In this document: in pieces, positions 41,233-48,997 of the stretch
Position numbering within the stretch: the first letter of the stretch is position 1
Layout of the letters: every line of letters begins with the position of its first letter
Source of the DNA: Actinomycetota bacterium
GTDB taxonomy: Bacteria > Actinomycetota > Thermoleophilia > Gaiellales > Gaiellaceae
Direction of reading: 5' to 3'
Assembly (NCBI GenBank): GCA_003134505.1
Contig: PLBK01000026.1
Span: 1 to 57,486, forward strand
DNA length: 57,486 nucleotides
Program-made: the position numbers and the translations under genes
The notes under the pieces: generated by a model
The model's database searches: none
What the model saw: the letters and a program-made list of their open reading frames with translations, nothing else
Told to the model about the DNA's origin: nothing

Positions 41233-42869
41233 GCGGCCTCCTTCTCCCGGGCGCGGGCGGGCTCGCGGCCGGCCAGCACACCCAGCTCGTCGTCGCTCGT
41301 GCGGTCGCAGAAGGCACGGAACGACTCGCCCGGCTGCCGGGCGGCGAGCCAGCCGGCGACGAGCCCCTCGACCGTCGCGTCCAGCTCCTCCGTCGGCACG
41401 CGCCGGAACACCGGCCGCGCGATCGCCGCGCCCGCGTTGAGGCCAGCAGAGCCGAGCCCGCCGCGCAGGAACACGTCGTAGGCCTGGCGGCGGCGCCCCT
41501 CCTCGTCCCGGACGGTCGTGCCCTGGAAGCCGAGGTCGCCGACCCAGTGCTGCGCACAGGCGTGCGGGCAGCCGTCGAGATGGAGGCGCAGCCCGGCGAT
41601 GTCGTCGCCGAAGCGCCGTTCGAGCGCCTGGATGAGGGAGTCGGCGCGCGTCTTCGTCTCGGTCACCGAGAAGTTGCAGTGCGGCTCGCCGGTGCAGGCG
41701 AGCGAGGCCGCGCGCACCGGGTTGAGGTCGAGCGGGAAGCCGATGCGCGCGAGCTCCGCCACCGCCGCGTCCACCCGCTCCTCGGGCACGCCCGCGAGCA
41801 CGAAGTTCTGCAGGCGCGTGATGCGCACGTCGCCGCCGGCTTGCTCGGCCAGGTCCGCGACGGCCGTCATCTGCTCGCCCGAGACGAGGCCGAGGTGGAC
41901 AGGCACGCCGACGTAGACGAGGCCCGGCTGCTTCTGCGCGTGCAGGCCGACATGGTCGGAGAAGCCCTCCCGCGCGGGCTCGAGCGCGAAGTCCTCGAGG
42001 CGCCGGCCGAGGCGACGCTCGACCTCGGCGCGGACGCCCGCAGGCCCGTAGTCGTCGACCATGAACTTCATCCGCGACTTGACGCGCGAGACGCGGTAGG
42101 TCAGATCCTCGCGCCATGCGTCGAGCAGTGCGCGCGTCACCTCGAGCGCCTCCTCCTTCGGCACGAACACACCGAGGTCGCGCGCGAGCCGGGGCACGGA
42201 GGAGAGCCCGCCGCCCGCCAGCACGGCGAACCCCTCGCGCCCCTCGTGCAGCACGCCGACGAGCGAGATGCAGTTGATCTCAGGCGCGTTGCAGCGGTCG
42301 CGGCAGGCCGAGATCGTGATCTTGTGCTTGCGGGGCAGGTCGGAGTAGTCCGGGTGCCCGTAGAAGAACGCAGCCGCCTCCTCGAGCAGGGGCGTCGCGT
42401 CGAACGGCTCGTCGTGCGCGATGCCGGCGACGGGGCAGCCGGTGATGTTGCGAACGGTGTCGCCGCAGGCACCGGCGGTCGTGAGCCCGGCCGCGTCCAA
42501 CTGCCCGAACACCTCCGGCAGCGCGGCGAGCTCGAGCCAGTGCAGCTGGACGTTCTGCCGCGTTGTCAGCTCGCCGTCGCCGCGCCCGAAGCGGGCCGAG
42601 ATCTCGCCGATCGCCCGCAGCTGGGCCGGGGTGAGGAGGCCGCCCGGCAGCTTGATGCGGAGCATGAACGTCCCGACCTTCGGCTTGTCGTGGTAGAGGC
42701 CCCACCACTTGAGGCGGACCATGTCCTCCTCGGCCATGCGCTCGTAGCCGTCGGCGATCAGCGCGGGCAGCTCGCCGAGGATGCCGAGCGGGCTCTTCTC
42801 CTGCTTGAGGCGCTCGACCGGGTTGCGCTTCAGCACGAGCTCCCAGGACGCGTCCTTCGTGGCTGCCAT
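41229..42869 (-). CDS. ferredoxin-type sulfite (or nitrite) reductase
   Basis: 546 residues with duplicated nitrite/sulfite reductase half-domains. Siroheme-[4Fe-4S] ligands are C392-x5-C398 (ACTGEPHCNF) and C434-x3-C438 (GCPHACAQ). TTRQNVQLHWL and CRDRCNAPEINC are conserved. The family covers both NirA and Sir. Placement in front of cysH, sirC and cobA argues for assimilatory sulfite reduction to sulfide, using reduced ferredoxin. ATG 42869 is preceded at 6 nt by TAGCGT. It heads the minus-strand sulfur operon, divergent from proA. Confidence 0.9.
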   Translation of the reverse strand: MAATKDASWELVLKRNPVERLKQEKSPLGILGELPALIADGYERMAEEDMVRLKWWGLYHDKPKVGTFMLRIKLPGGLLTPAQLRAIGEISARFGRGDGELTTRQNVQLHWLELAALPEVFGQLDAAGLTTAGACGDTVRNITGCPVAGIAHDEPFDATPLLEEAAAFFYGHPDYSDLPRKHKITISACRDRCNAPEINCISLVGVLHEGREGFAVLAGGGLSSVPRLARDLGVFVPKEEALEVTRALLDAWREDLTYRVSRVKSRMKFMVDDYGPAGVRAEVERRLGRRLEDFALEPAREGFSDHVGLHAQKQPGLVYVGVPVHLGLVSGEQMTAVADLAEQAGGDVRITRLQNFVLAGVPEERVDAAVAELARIGFPLDLNPVRAASLACTGEPHCNFSVTETKTRADSLIQALERRFGDDIAGLRLHLDGCPHACAQHWVGDLGFQGTTVRDEEGRRRQAYDVFLRGGLGSAGLNAGAAIARPVFRRVPTEELDATVEGLVAGWLAARQPGESFRAFCDRTSDDELGVLAGREPARAREKEAA

Positions 42870-42928
42870 GCGGGGACGCTATCAAAAAGATAGTTACTTC
42901 TAAAATAGAAGCCCTTAGGATTCACGGG
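42870..42928. promoter_or_regulatory. AT-rich divergent promoter region, sulfite reductase / proA
   Basis: Two adjacent palindromes, CTATC-AAAAA-GATAG (42879-42893) and CTTCTA-AAA-TAGAAG (42897-42911), stand out in GC-rich surroundings. Minus strand: TAGCGT (42876-42881) 6 nt before the reductase ATG. Plus strand: TTACTT (42894-42899), 16 nt, TAGGAT (42916-42921), 7 nt to the proA ATG. CAAAAAGATAGT (42883-42894) recurs upstream of amt. The palindromes are candidate operators. Confidence 0.6.
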
Positions 42929-44167
42929 ATGGACGTGCAGGAGCTCATCCAGCGCGAGGCTTTGGAGGCGCGCCGCGCGGCACCGCTGCTCGGCGACGCG
43001 CCGGTTGCCGAGGCGCTGCGGGCCGCCGCGGGGCTCGTCCGGGCGCGACGGGCTGCGATCCTCGACGCGAACCGGGCCGACGTCGAGGCGGCGAGCGCGC
43101 TGGACGAGGGGACGCTCGACCGGCTGAGGCTCGACGATGCCCGCGTCGACGCGCTGGCGACGCAGGTCGAGGCGCTCGCGGAGCTCGAGCCCCTTGCGCG
43201 CGAGGCCGACGCATGGACGCTCTCCAACGGGCTGCGCGTGACCGAGCGCCGCATCCCGATCGGCGTGGTCGGCGCCAACTTCGAGGCGCGTCCCGGAGTC
43301 GCGCTCGACGTCGCCGGACAGCTGCTCAAGAGCTTGAACGCGGCCGTGCTGCGAACCGGCGGCGCGGCGCTCCACACCGTGACCGTGCTCGTCGACGAGG
43401 TGCTCCGGCCGGCGCTCGAGTCGGCCGGCCTGCCGCCGGGCGCGCTGGGGCTCGTCCGCTCGCCGGACCACGAGGGCGCGCGGCTGCTCGTGTCGTTGCC
43501 GCGTCTCGTCCCGCTCGTGATCCTGCGCGGCAGCGGCGAGACGACGGCCACGCTCGCGCGGCTCGCCGCCGAGCACGGCGTGCGGACGCTCGCGCACGCG
43601 GAGGGCGGCGGCGTCCTCTACGTCCATGCCGAGGCTTCGCGCGAGAGGGCCTTCGCGATCGCGGCGGCGAGCGTCGACAGGCTCGGCGTCTGCAACCGGC
43701 TCAACCTCTGTCTCGTCGACCGCGCCGCGTCGGCACTCGTCCCCGACCTGGTGGAGCTGTTCCGCTCGCTCGGCCTGGACGTGCGCGGCGATGTCGAGGG
43801 AGCCCGGCCGCTCGACCAGCCGGTCGGCCACGAATGGGCCAACGACCCCGAGCCCCGCCAAGTAACAGTCTGTTACTTGGACTCGCTGGAGGAGGCGGTG
43901 CGGGTCGCGAACGAGGAGACCTCCGGGCTCGCGGCCGGGATCGTGACCGAGGATCCGGTCGCGGCGCAGGCGTTTCTCGACGGCTATCGCGGCACCGCCG
44001 CCTTCTGGCACGCGACGACGCGCTTCACGGACGGGTTCGCGCTCACCGGCGCGCCCGAGACCGGGATCAACGTCGACTGGACGCCGGGGCCGCGCGGGCC
44101 GGTGACGTACCGCGACCTGTGGCTGCGGCAGTACCGCGTCGTCGGCGACGGCACGCAGACGCGGTGA
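42929..44167 (+). CDS. proA: glutamate-5-semialdehyde dehydrogenase (gamma-glutamyl phosphate reductase)
   Basis: 412 residues. NADPH-dependent second step of proline synthesis. RVTERRIPIGVVGANFEARPGVALDVAGQLLKSLNAAVLRTGG holds the phosphate and NADP regions. The active-site cysteine lies in DRLGVCNRLNLCLVD, and the end RGPVTYRDLWLRQYRVVGDGTQ is typical. It precedes proB, the reverse of the common proB-proA order, with GTGA overlap. A palindromic repeat is read through in frame at 43858-43880 (QVTVCYL). Confidence 0.94.
   Translation: MDVQELIQREALEARRAAPLLGDAPVAEALRAAAGLVRARRAAILDANRADVEAASALDEGTLDRLRLDDARVDALATQVEALAELEPLAREADAWTLSNGLRVTERRIPIGVVGANFEARPGVALDVAGQLLKSLNAAVLRTGGAALHTVTVLVDEVLRPALESAGLPPGALGLVRSPDHEGARLLVSLPRLVPLVILRGSGETTATLARLAAEHGVRTLAHAEGGGVLYVHAEASRERAFAIAAASVDRLGVCNRLNLCLVDRAASALVPDLVELFRSLGLDVRGDVEGARPLDQPVGHEWANDPEPRQVTVCYLDSLEEAVRVANEETSGLAAGIVTEDPVAAQAFLDGYRGTAAFWHATTRFTDGFALTGAPETGINVDWTPGPRGPVTYRDLWLRQYRVVGDGTQTR
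43858..43880. repeat. palindromic repeat family B, copy 3 (inside proA)
   Basis: GTAACAGTCTGTTAC (43862-43876) with CCAA and TTGG flanks, so the full 23 bp are a perfect palindrome around one base. It is the same core as the copies near 14820. Confidence 0.65.
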
Positions 44168-45207
44168 AGCGCCCCGTCGTCGTCAAGCTCGGCTCCTCGC
44201 TGATCGCGGGTCCCGGCGGGCGCGTGCGGCGGTCGGTGCTGCGGGCGCGGGCGCGCGAGATCGGCGAGCTCGTGCGCGTCGGGACGCCGGTCTGCGTCGT
44301 CTCATCGGGCGCGATCGCGCTCGGGCTCCCGCGGCTCGGTCTCACCTCGCGCCCGCGGAGCGTGCCGAAGCTGCAGGCCGCCTCGGCGCTCGGCCAGGCG
44401 AAGCTGCAGGGCCTGTGGGACCATGCGCTCGGCCGCGAGGGGCTGGCCGCCGCGCAGGTGCTGCTGACCGCGGCGGACGTGGCCGATCGTGCCGCCTATC
44501 TGAACGCGCGCAACACGCTGGCCGCGCTGTTCTCGCTGGGAGCCGTGCCGGTCGTGAACGAGAACGACGCGACCGCGACGGACGAGATCACCTTCGGCGA
44601 CAACGACGCGCTCGCGGCGCAGGTGGCGATTCTCGTGCAGGCACGGCTGCTCGTGCTGCTGACCGAGGTCGGCGGCGTCTACTCGCGCGCGCCCGGGACG
44701 CCCGGTGCCGAGCTGCTCGAGCTGGGCGCGGAGGCCGGCGCGGCCGAGCTCGGTGACGGCTCGCCGCTCGGCAAGGGCGGCATGCGCAGCAAGATCCTCG
44801 CCGCCGAGCTCGCCGCCTCGGCCGGCATCCCGACCGTGATCGCGGCCGGAGCCGGCCCGGACGTGCTCGGCCCGATCGTCGCCGGCGAGCCTCGCGGCAC
44901 GCGTTTCCAGCCGGGCGACCGCGCCCCGTCCGCGTTCAAGCTGTGGCTCCGCCACGGCAAGCCTGTCTCGGGCCGACTGCACGTCGACGGCGGCGCCCGC
45001 CGCGCGCTGACGGACGACGGCGCCAGCCTGCTCGCGGTCGGCGTCGCGCGCGTGGAGGGCCGCTTCGAGCCGGGCGACGCAGTCGAGCTCGTCGGCCCGG
45101 ACGGCACCCCGTTCGCGAAGGGCATCGCCGGTGCGGCAAGCGGCGACCTGAGCGGCCGCCCGCGCGGGGTCGAGGCCGTGCACCGGGACCGGCTCGTCCT
45201 CTACTGA
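44164..45207 (+). CDS. proB: glutamate 5-kinase with PUA domain
   Basis: 347 residues. The kinase domain (about 1-240) has VVVKLGSSLIAGPGG, VVSSGAIALGLPRLGL, NARNTLAALFSLGAVPVVNENDATATDEITFGDNDALAAQVA and GKGGMRSKILAA. The C-terminal PUA domain (about 260-347) begins KPVSGRLHVDGGARRAL. It phosphorylates glutamate for ProA. GTG 44164 overlaps the proA stop. The 3' end overlaps the converging SRPBCC gene by 7 nt. Confidence 0.96.
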   Translation: MKRPVVVKLGSSLIAGPGGRVRRSVLRARAREIGELVRVGTPVCVVSSGAIALGLPRLGLTSRPRSVPKLQAASALGQAKLQGLWDHALGREGLAAAQVLLTAADVADRAAYLNARNTLAALFSLGAVPVVNENDATATDEITFGDNDALAAQVAILVQARLLVLLTEVGGVYSRAPGTPGAELLELGAEAGAAELGDGSPLGKGGMRSKILAAELAASAGIPTVIAAGAGPDVLGPIVAGEPRGTRFQPGDRAPSAFKLWLRHGKPVSGRLHVDGGARRALTDDGASLLAVGVARVEGRFEPGDAVELVGPDGTPFAKGIAGAASGDLSGRPRGVEAVHRDRLVLY

Positions 45208-45665
45208 TTGCGCCGCGCCAGGTACTCGGCGATGTGCTTCTCGCCGCGCTTCATCGTCCACGTGTGGTTGGAGCGGAACAGCGGGCGGAGGACGGGCGTG
45301 AGGTTCTTCACGAGCGGCTTGTTGACGATCGGGCGCCAGTCGAGCGTCGCGTTCGTCCCGCCCTCGGCGGGCTCGAACGTCCACTCGCCGCCGCCCTCGA
45401 AGTCGCCCTCGAGCGTCATCCGGATCAGGCGTGGCCGCTCCGCCGCGACCACCTCGCTCGCGAAGTGGAGCTTGTACGGCAGGAAACCCCTGGCGGTGAT
45501 CGTGCTCCTGCGGCCGGGCCGCGGCGGCCCCGAGTCGCCGCCGATCTCGAGGAACACGTCACCCCACCACGTCGGGTACGTGAGCGCCTCCCCGATGACG
45601 TCGTAGACGTCCTCGACCGGGGAGGGCACGAACCAGCGATCGACGAAGTGATACGCGGCGGGCAC
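45201..45665 (-). CDS. SRPBCC (START-like) lipid or ligand-binding protein
   Basis: 154 residues. FVDRWFVPSPVEDVYDVIGEALTYPTWWGDVFLEI opens the polyketide-cyclase/SRPBCC fold. It closes with a long C-terminal helix (HTWTMKRGEKHIAEYLARR). The family binds hydrophobic ligands in a deep pocket, and no catalytic residues can be named. It starts at GTG 45665 with TAGGAT (45672-45677) 6 nt upstream. It is divergent from the hydrolase gene. Confidence 0.85.
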   Translation of the reverse strand: MPAAYHFVDRWFVPSPVEDVYDVIGEALTYPTWWGDVFLEIGGDSGPPRPGRRSTITARGFLPYKLHFASEVVAAERPRLIRMTLEGDFEGGGEWTFEPAEGGTNATLDWRPIVNKPLVKNLTPVLRPLFRSNHTWTMKRGEKHIAEYLARRNQ

Positions 45666-45737
45666 GGCGCGATCCTATTGACGGCCCGGTGATACTGCGA
45701 CGAACGGGGGTTCCTTCCGATCCTGAAGGGGGACGGC

Positions 45738-46580
45738 ATGGCGGACATCAACGAGCACGAGCAGCAGCAGATCGACCAGGCGAATGCGTCCGGACGGACG
45801 CCGGTGGTCTTCGTCCACGGCCTCTGGCTCCTGCCGAGCAGCTGGGACCGCTGGGCCGCCGTCTTCGACGAGGCCGGCTATGCGCCGCTCACGCCCGGGT
45901 GGCCGGACGATCCCGAGACCGTCGAGGAGGCGAAGGCGTACCCCGAGGTCTTCGCCCACAAGACGGTCGGCCAGGTCGCCGACCACTTCGAGGACGTGAT
46001 CGGCAAGCTCTCGAAGAAGCCGGCCGTGATCGGGCACTCCTTCGGCGGCCTGCTCGCCCAGATCCTCGCGGGACGCGGGCTTTCCGCAGCGTCCATGGCC
46101 ATCGACCCGGCACCGTTCCGCGGCGTGCTGCCCCTGCCGATCTCCTCGCTCAAGTCGGCGTCGCCGGTGCTCGGCAACCCGGCCAACCGCAACCGCGCGA
46201 TCCCGCTCACGTTCGAGCAGTTCCGCTACAGCTTCGCGAACGTCGTCAGTGAGGACGAGGCCAAGGAGCTGTACGACACGTACGCGGTGCCGGCCTCCGG
46301 CGCGCCGCTCTTCCAGGCGGCGACCGCCAACCTCAATCCGTGGACCGAGGCCAAGGTGAAGACCAAGAGCCCCGACCGCGGACCGCTGCTGATCATCGTC
46401 GGCGAGAAGGACCACACGGTGCCGCCGGCGATCGCGAACGCCTCGTACAAGCTGCAGAAGCGGAACAAGGGCGTGACCGAGTACGCGGTGATTCCGAACC
46501 GGGGGCACGCGCTCACGATCGACAGCGGCTGGCGGGAGGTCGCCAACACGGCGCTCGCGTTCGTCAAGCGGTTCGTGTAG
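45738..46580 (+). CDS. alpha/beta hydrolase
   Basis: 280 residues. The oxyanion motif is VVFVHGLWL, the nucleophile elbow is G-H-S101-F-G-G, the acid is probably in GEKDHTVPP, and the catalytic His in NRGHAL. An acidic Gln-rich N-terminus (INEHEQQQIDQANAS) precedes the core. A lid region (about 130-200) lies between strands. The family includes haloperoxidase- and lipase-like enzymes, and the substrate is unknown. GGGGGAC precedes the ATG. The stop is directly adjacent to the converging USP gene. Confidence 0.87.
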   Translation: MADINEHEQQQIDQANASGRTPVVFVHGLWLLPSSWDRWAAVFDEAGYAPLTPGWPDDPETVEEAKAYPEVFAHKTVGQVADHFEDVIGKLSKKPAVIGHSFGGLLAQILAGRGLSAASMAIDPAPFRGVLPLPISSLKSASPVLGNPANRNRAIPLTFEQFRYSFANVVSEDEAKELYDTYAVPASGAPLFQAATANLNPWTEAKVKTKSPDRGPLLIIVGEKDHTVPPAIANASYKLQKRNKGVTEYAVIPNRGHALTIDSGWREVANTALAFVKRFV

Positions 46581-47267
46581 CTACGCCTCCGGGCCGTCGA
46601 AGCGGACGGCGACGCCCCGGGGGACGACGAGCACCGGGGACTTGCCGATCTCGATCAGGTACTCGACGGCGGCGCTGACCGTCACACGGCCCGACGGCGT
46701 TCCGCGCTTCGAGCCGACGACGAGGAGCGAGACAGGCTCTCGCGGGCGCTCGACGATCCTGGCGCCGAGCGTCGTCGCGAGGGCTTCGGCGGTCTCGAGG
46801 GCGCTGGCGTCGAGCTCGCCGGGAACGGCGGCGATCGTCTCGATCCGCAGGTCGGGCCGAGTGTGCAGGCCGGCCGGCGCGATCCCGACCGCCAGCGGGC
46901 CTCCGTCCATGAGCCGGCGGGCGGATGCCTGCGGCTCGACGTGGCCGGGCGCGGTGCGGTACTCGGACCCGAACACGACCACGCCGGCATGCTCACGGTG
47001 GGCCAGCTCCCGCAGGCCCTCGGGTGTGGAGGCGCTGAGGACGATGTGGCGCGGCACGTCGGGTTGGCCGAGCCACTTCGCGCCGCTCTCGAGCAGCTCC
47101 TCGGCCTCGTGCTGTGCGAGCTGCTCGCGACGGCTCTCCGATTCGGTGGTGTGCCGGACATAGGCGAGCGCCAGGGTCGCTCCCGTCTCGGCGAGCATCC
47201 GGCCGAGGGCGAGCGCGTCGTGATCGTAGTCGGTGCCGTCGTAGGAGACGATGATCGTGGTTGCCAT
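46581..47267 (-). CDS. universal stress protein, tandem domain
   Basis: 228 residues. TTIIVSYDGTDYDHDALALGRMLAETGATLALAYV is a USP strand-helix unit. GVVVFGSEYRTAPGHVEPQASARRLMDGGPLAVGIAP ends the first domain, with a degenerate ATP-binding motif. A second shortened domain follows (IETIAAVPGELDASALETAEAL... LLVVGSKRG... VEYLIEIGKSPVLVVPRG). It lies 83 nt downstream of amt on the same strand, with a large hairpin in between. Confidence 0.88.
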   Translation of the reverse strand: MATTIIVSYDGTDYDHDALALGRMLAETGATLALAYVRHTTESESRREQLAQHEAEELLESGAKWLGQPDVPRHIVLSASTPEGLRELAHREHAGVVVFGSEYRTAPGHVEPQASARRLMDGGPLAVGIAPAGLHTRPDLRIETIAAVPGELDASALETAEALATTLGARIVERPREPVSLLVVGSKRGTPSGRVTVSAAVEYLIEIGKSPVLVVPRGVAVRFDGPEA

Positions 47268-47301
47268 GGCTTCCTCTCGAATCGTGCGCAGGTCGCGGGC
47301 G

Positions 47302-47342
47302 GGATCGGGTCGCGGGACGTCGCCGGCCCCGCAACCCGATCC
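47302..47342 (-). repeat. 15-bp hairpin between amt and the USP gene
   Basis: GGATCGGGTTGCGGG (minus strand) pairs with CCCGCGACCCGATCC with one G.T wobble around an 11-nt loop. There is no T-run after it, so it more likely affects mRNA processing or stability than termination. Confidence 0.55.
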
Positions 47343-47350
47343 TGGTCTGC

Positions 47351-48802
47351 TCACTCCTGTGGCGCCACCTGCCCGCCCGGGGCTCCGGTCGGCGGCTCGC
47401 TCCCCGGCCCGGCGCCCGCGGTCGCGAACGCGAAGCCCGGCATTCCGGCCGGGTACCCGAGCGACGGCACGTCGGACGGGTAGACCTCGTGGCCGTGGAC
47501 GGCGAGGTCGCCGGCCTCCATGTCCTGTTCGCTCATCCGCAGCGGGATGATGAACCCGACCAGCTTGAGCAGGACGAAGGTGGCGGCACCCGAGAAGAGG
47601 ATCACCCAGAGGGCGGCGATCGCCTGCCACTTGAGCAGGTGCCAGCCTCCGAGCACCGAGAAGCTGGATGTCTTGCCCACGCCGAGGTAGACGAGCATGT
47701 TCGAGTCGGCGAGCAGGCCGGTGAGCAGGCCGCCGGCCAGTCCTGCGAAGCCGTGCGTGTAGACGACGCCGAGCGTGTCGTCGACCTTGCGGAACGGCCA
47801 GAGACGGCTCAGGTAGTTGTAGGCCAGGTAGACGATCGAGGAGGAGACGACGCCGATGATGATCGCGCCGAAGCCGTTCACGAAGCCGGCGGCGGGGGTG
47901 ATCGCGACGAGGCCGACGATCATGCCGTTGACGCTGCCGAGCAGCGACGGCTTCCGGCCCGTGAAGTAGTCCCAGCACACCCAGACGATGAAGGCCACGG
48001 CCGTGCACAGGTTGGTATTGAGGACAGCGGCGGCGGCGTCGGCGCCGGCGAAGTACGGATCGCCGCCGTTGAAGCCGTTCCAGCCCAGCCAGAGCAGCCC
48101 GGCGCCCGCCGCGACCATGAGCAGGTTGTTGGGCGCGTCGATCTCCCGGTCGCGCGCCAGTCGTGGGCCGATCACCGCCGCGGCGACGAACCCGGAAACC
48201 CCGGCGGAGAGGTGGATCACGTAGCCGCCCGAGTAGTCGACGGCGCCGTGCTGTGCCCACCAGCCGCCGCCCCAGATGAGAAACGCGTTGATCGTGTAGA
48301 CGCAGGTCGTCCAGAGCGGCACGAACAGCATCCAGGCCTTGAAGTTGATCCGGCCGAGCACGGAGCCCAGCATCAGGATCGGCGTGATCGCCGCGAACAC
48401 GAACTGGAAGTAGACGAGTGACGACTGGGGGAACCTGAACGCCGGCCCTGCGCTCGAGAGGAGCGGGATGTTCGCTTGCGCCTGCTCGGCGACGTGATCG
48501 AGCACGTTGCCGGGCTGCCCGATGAAGTTGCCGAAGAAGCCGCTGCTCGAGAAGCCGTGCCACGGGTTCCCGAAGCCCATGTCGAACCCCCACAGCACCC
48601 AGACGATCAGAACCGCGGCGAAGGCGCCGAAGGTCAGCATCATGCTGTTCACCGACCAGCGCTTCTGCATCACGCCGCCGTACAGCACGACCAGGCCCGG
48701 CACGCTCATGAGGCCCACCAGCGTTGCCGCCGTGAGCTGCCAGGCGTTGTCGCCTGCGTTCAGCCAGTGCGGGTACGGAAGGTACCCCGCGAGTATCGCC
48801 AC
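47351..48802 (-). CDS. amt: ammonium transporter Amt
   Basis: 483 residues, about 11 membrane segments. Twin-histidine pore residues are seen in YSGGYVIHLSAGVSGF and VVYTHGFAGLAGG. The FFGNFIGQPGN and NGFNGGDPYFAG regions are typical. A cytoplasmic C-tail of about 60 residues is rich in Gly and Pro. It conducts ammonium, and no glnK follows, which is unusual for the family. The start is GTG 48802, behind GGGAGAGG. An intrinsic terminator in the 5' leader implies attenuation. Confidence 0.95.
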   Translation of the reverse strand: MAILAGYLPYPHWLNAGDNAWQLTAATLVGLMSVPGLVVLYGGVMQKRWSVNSMMLTFGAFAAVLIVWVLWGFDMGFGNPWHGFSSSGFFGNFIGQPGNVLDHVAEQAQANIPLLSSAGPAFRFPQSSLVYFQFVFAAITPILMLGSVLGRINFKAWMLFVPLWTTCVYTINAFLIWGGGWWAQHGAVDYSGGYVIHLSAGVSGFVAAAVIGPRLARDREIDAPNNLLMVAAGAGLLWLGWNGFNGGDPYFAGADAAAAVLNTNLCTAVAFIVWVCWDYFTGRKPSLLGSVNGMIVGLVAITPAAGFVNGFGAIIIGVVSSSIVYLAYNYLSRLWPFRKVDDTLGVVYTHGFAGLAGGLLTGLLADSNMLVYLGVGKTSSFSVLGGWHLLKWQAIAALWVILFSGAATFVLLKLVGFIIPLRMSEQDMEAGDLAVHGHEVYPSDVPSLGYPAGMPGFAFATAGAGPGSEPPTGAPGGQVAPQE

Positions 48803-48828
48803 ACCATCACCCCTCTCCCTGGACCAAC

Positions 48829-48861
48829 AAAAAAGCCCCAGGAGCTACTTGCTCCTGAGGC
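48829..48861 (-). terminator. intrinsic terminator inside the amt 5' leader
   Basis: Minus strand GCCTCAGGAGC-AAGTA-GCTCCTGGGGC (11 bp, one G.T) followed by TTTTTT. It ends about 27 nt before the amt start codon. An upstream GAGG could pair with the CCTC of its 5' arm as an antiterminator. Confidence 0.8.
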
Positions 48862-48905
48862 GTCCTTGCCCCTCGAGTCGCCTTCGGCGGCGGCTCGCTT
48901 CCAAA

Positions 48906-48934
48906 AAGATAGTGCATCGCGGGGCGGGGCGCAA
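48906..48934 (-). promoter_or_regulatory. amt promoter
   Basis: TTGCGC (48929-48934), 17 nt, TATCTT (48906-48911). The start point would be about 48899, giving a leader of about 97 nt. The -10 lies within CAAAAAGATAGT (48902-48913, plus strand), which is shared with the sulfite-reductase promoter region. Confidence 0.55.
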
Positions 48935-48997
48935 ACGAGAACCGTCGCGCCGTGCGGCGCGTCCGCCTTCAGCCCTCTCGCCGGTCGAGCGGGCCGG

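Noticed and set aside
48862..48904. Arg-rich leader peptide (TTG 48904) in front of amt
   Set aside because: The TTG lies 1 nt after the -10 box, upstream of the expected transcript start, so it would not be in the mRNA.
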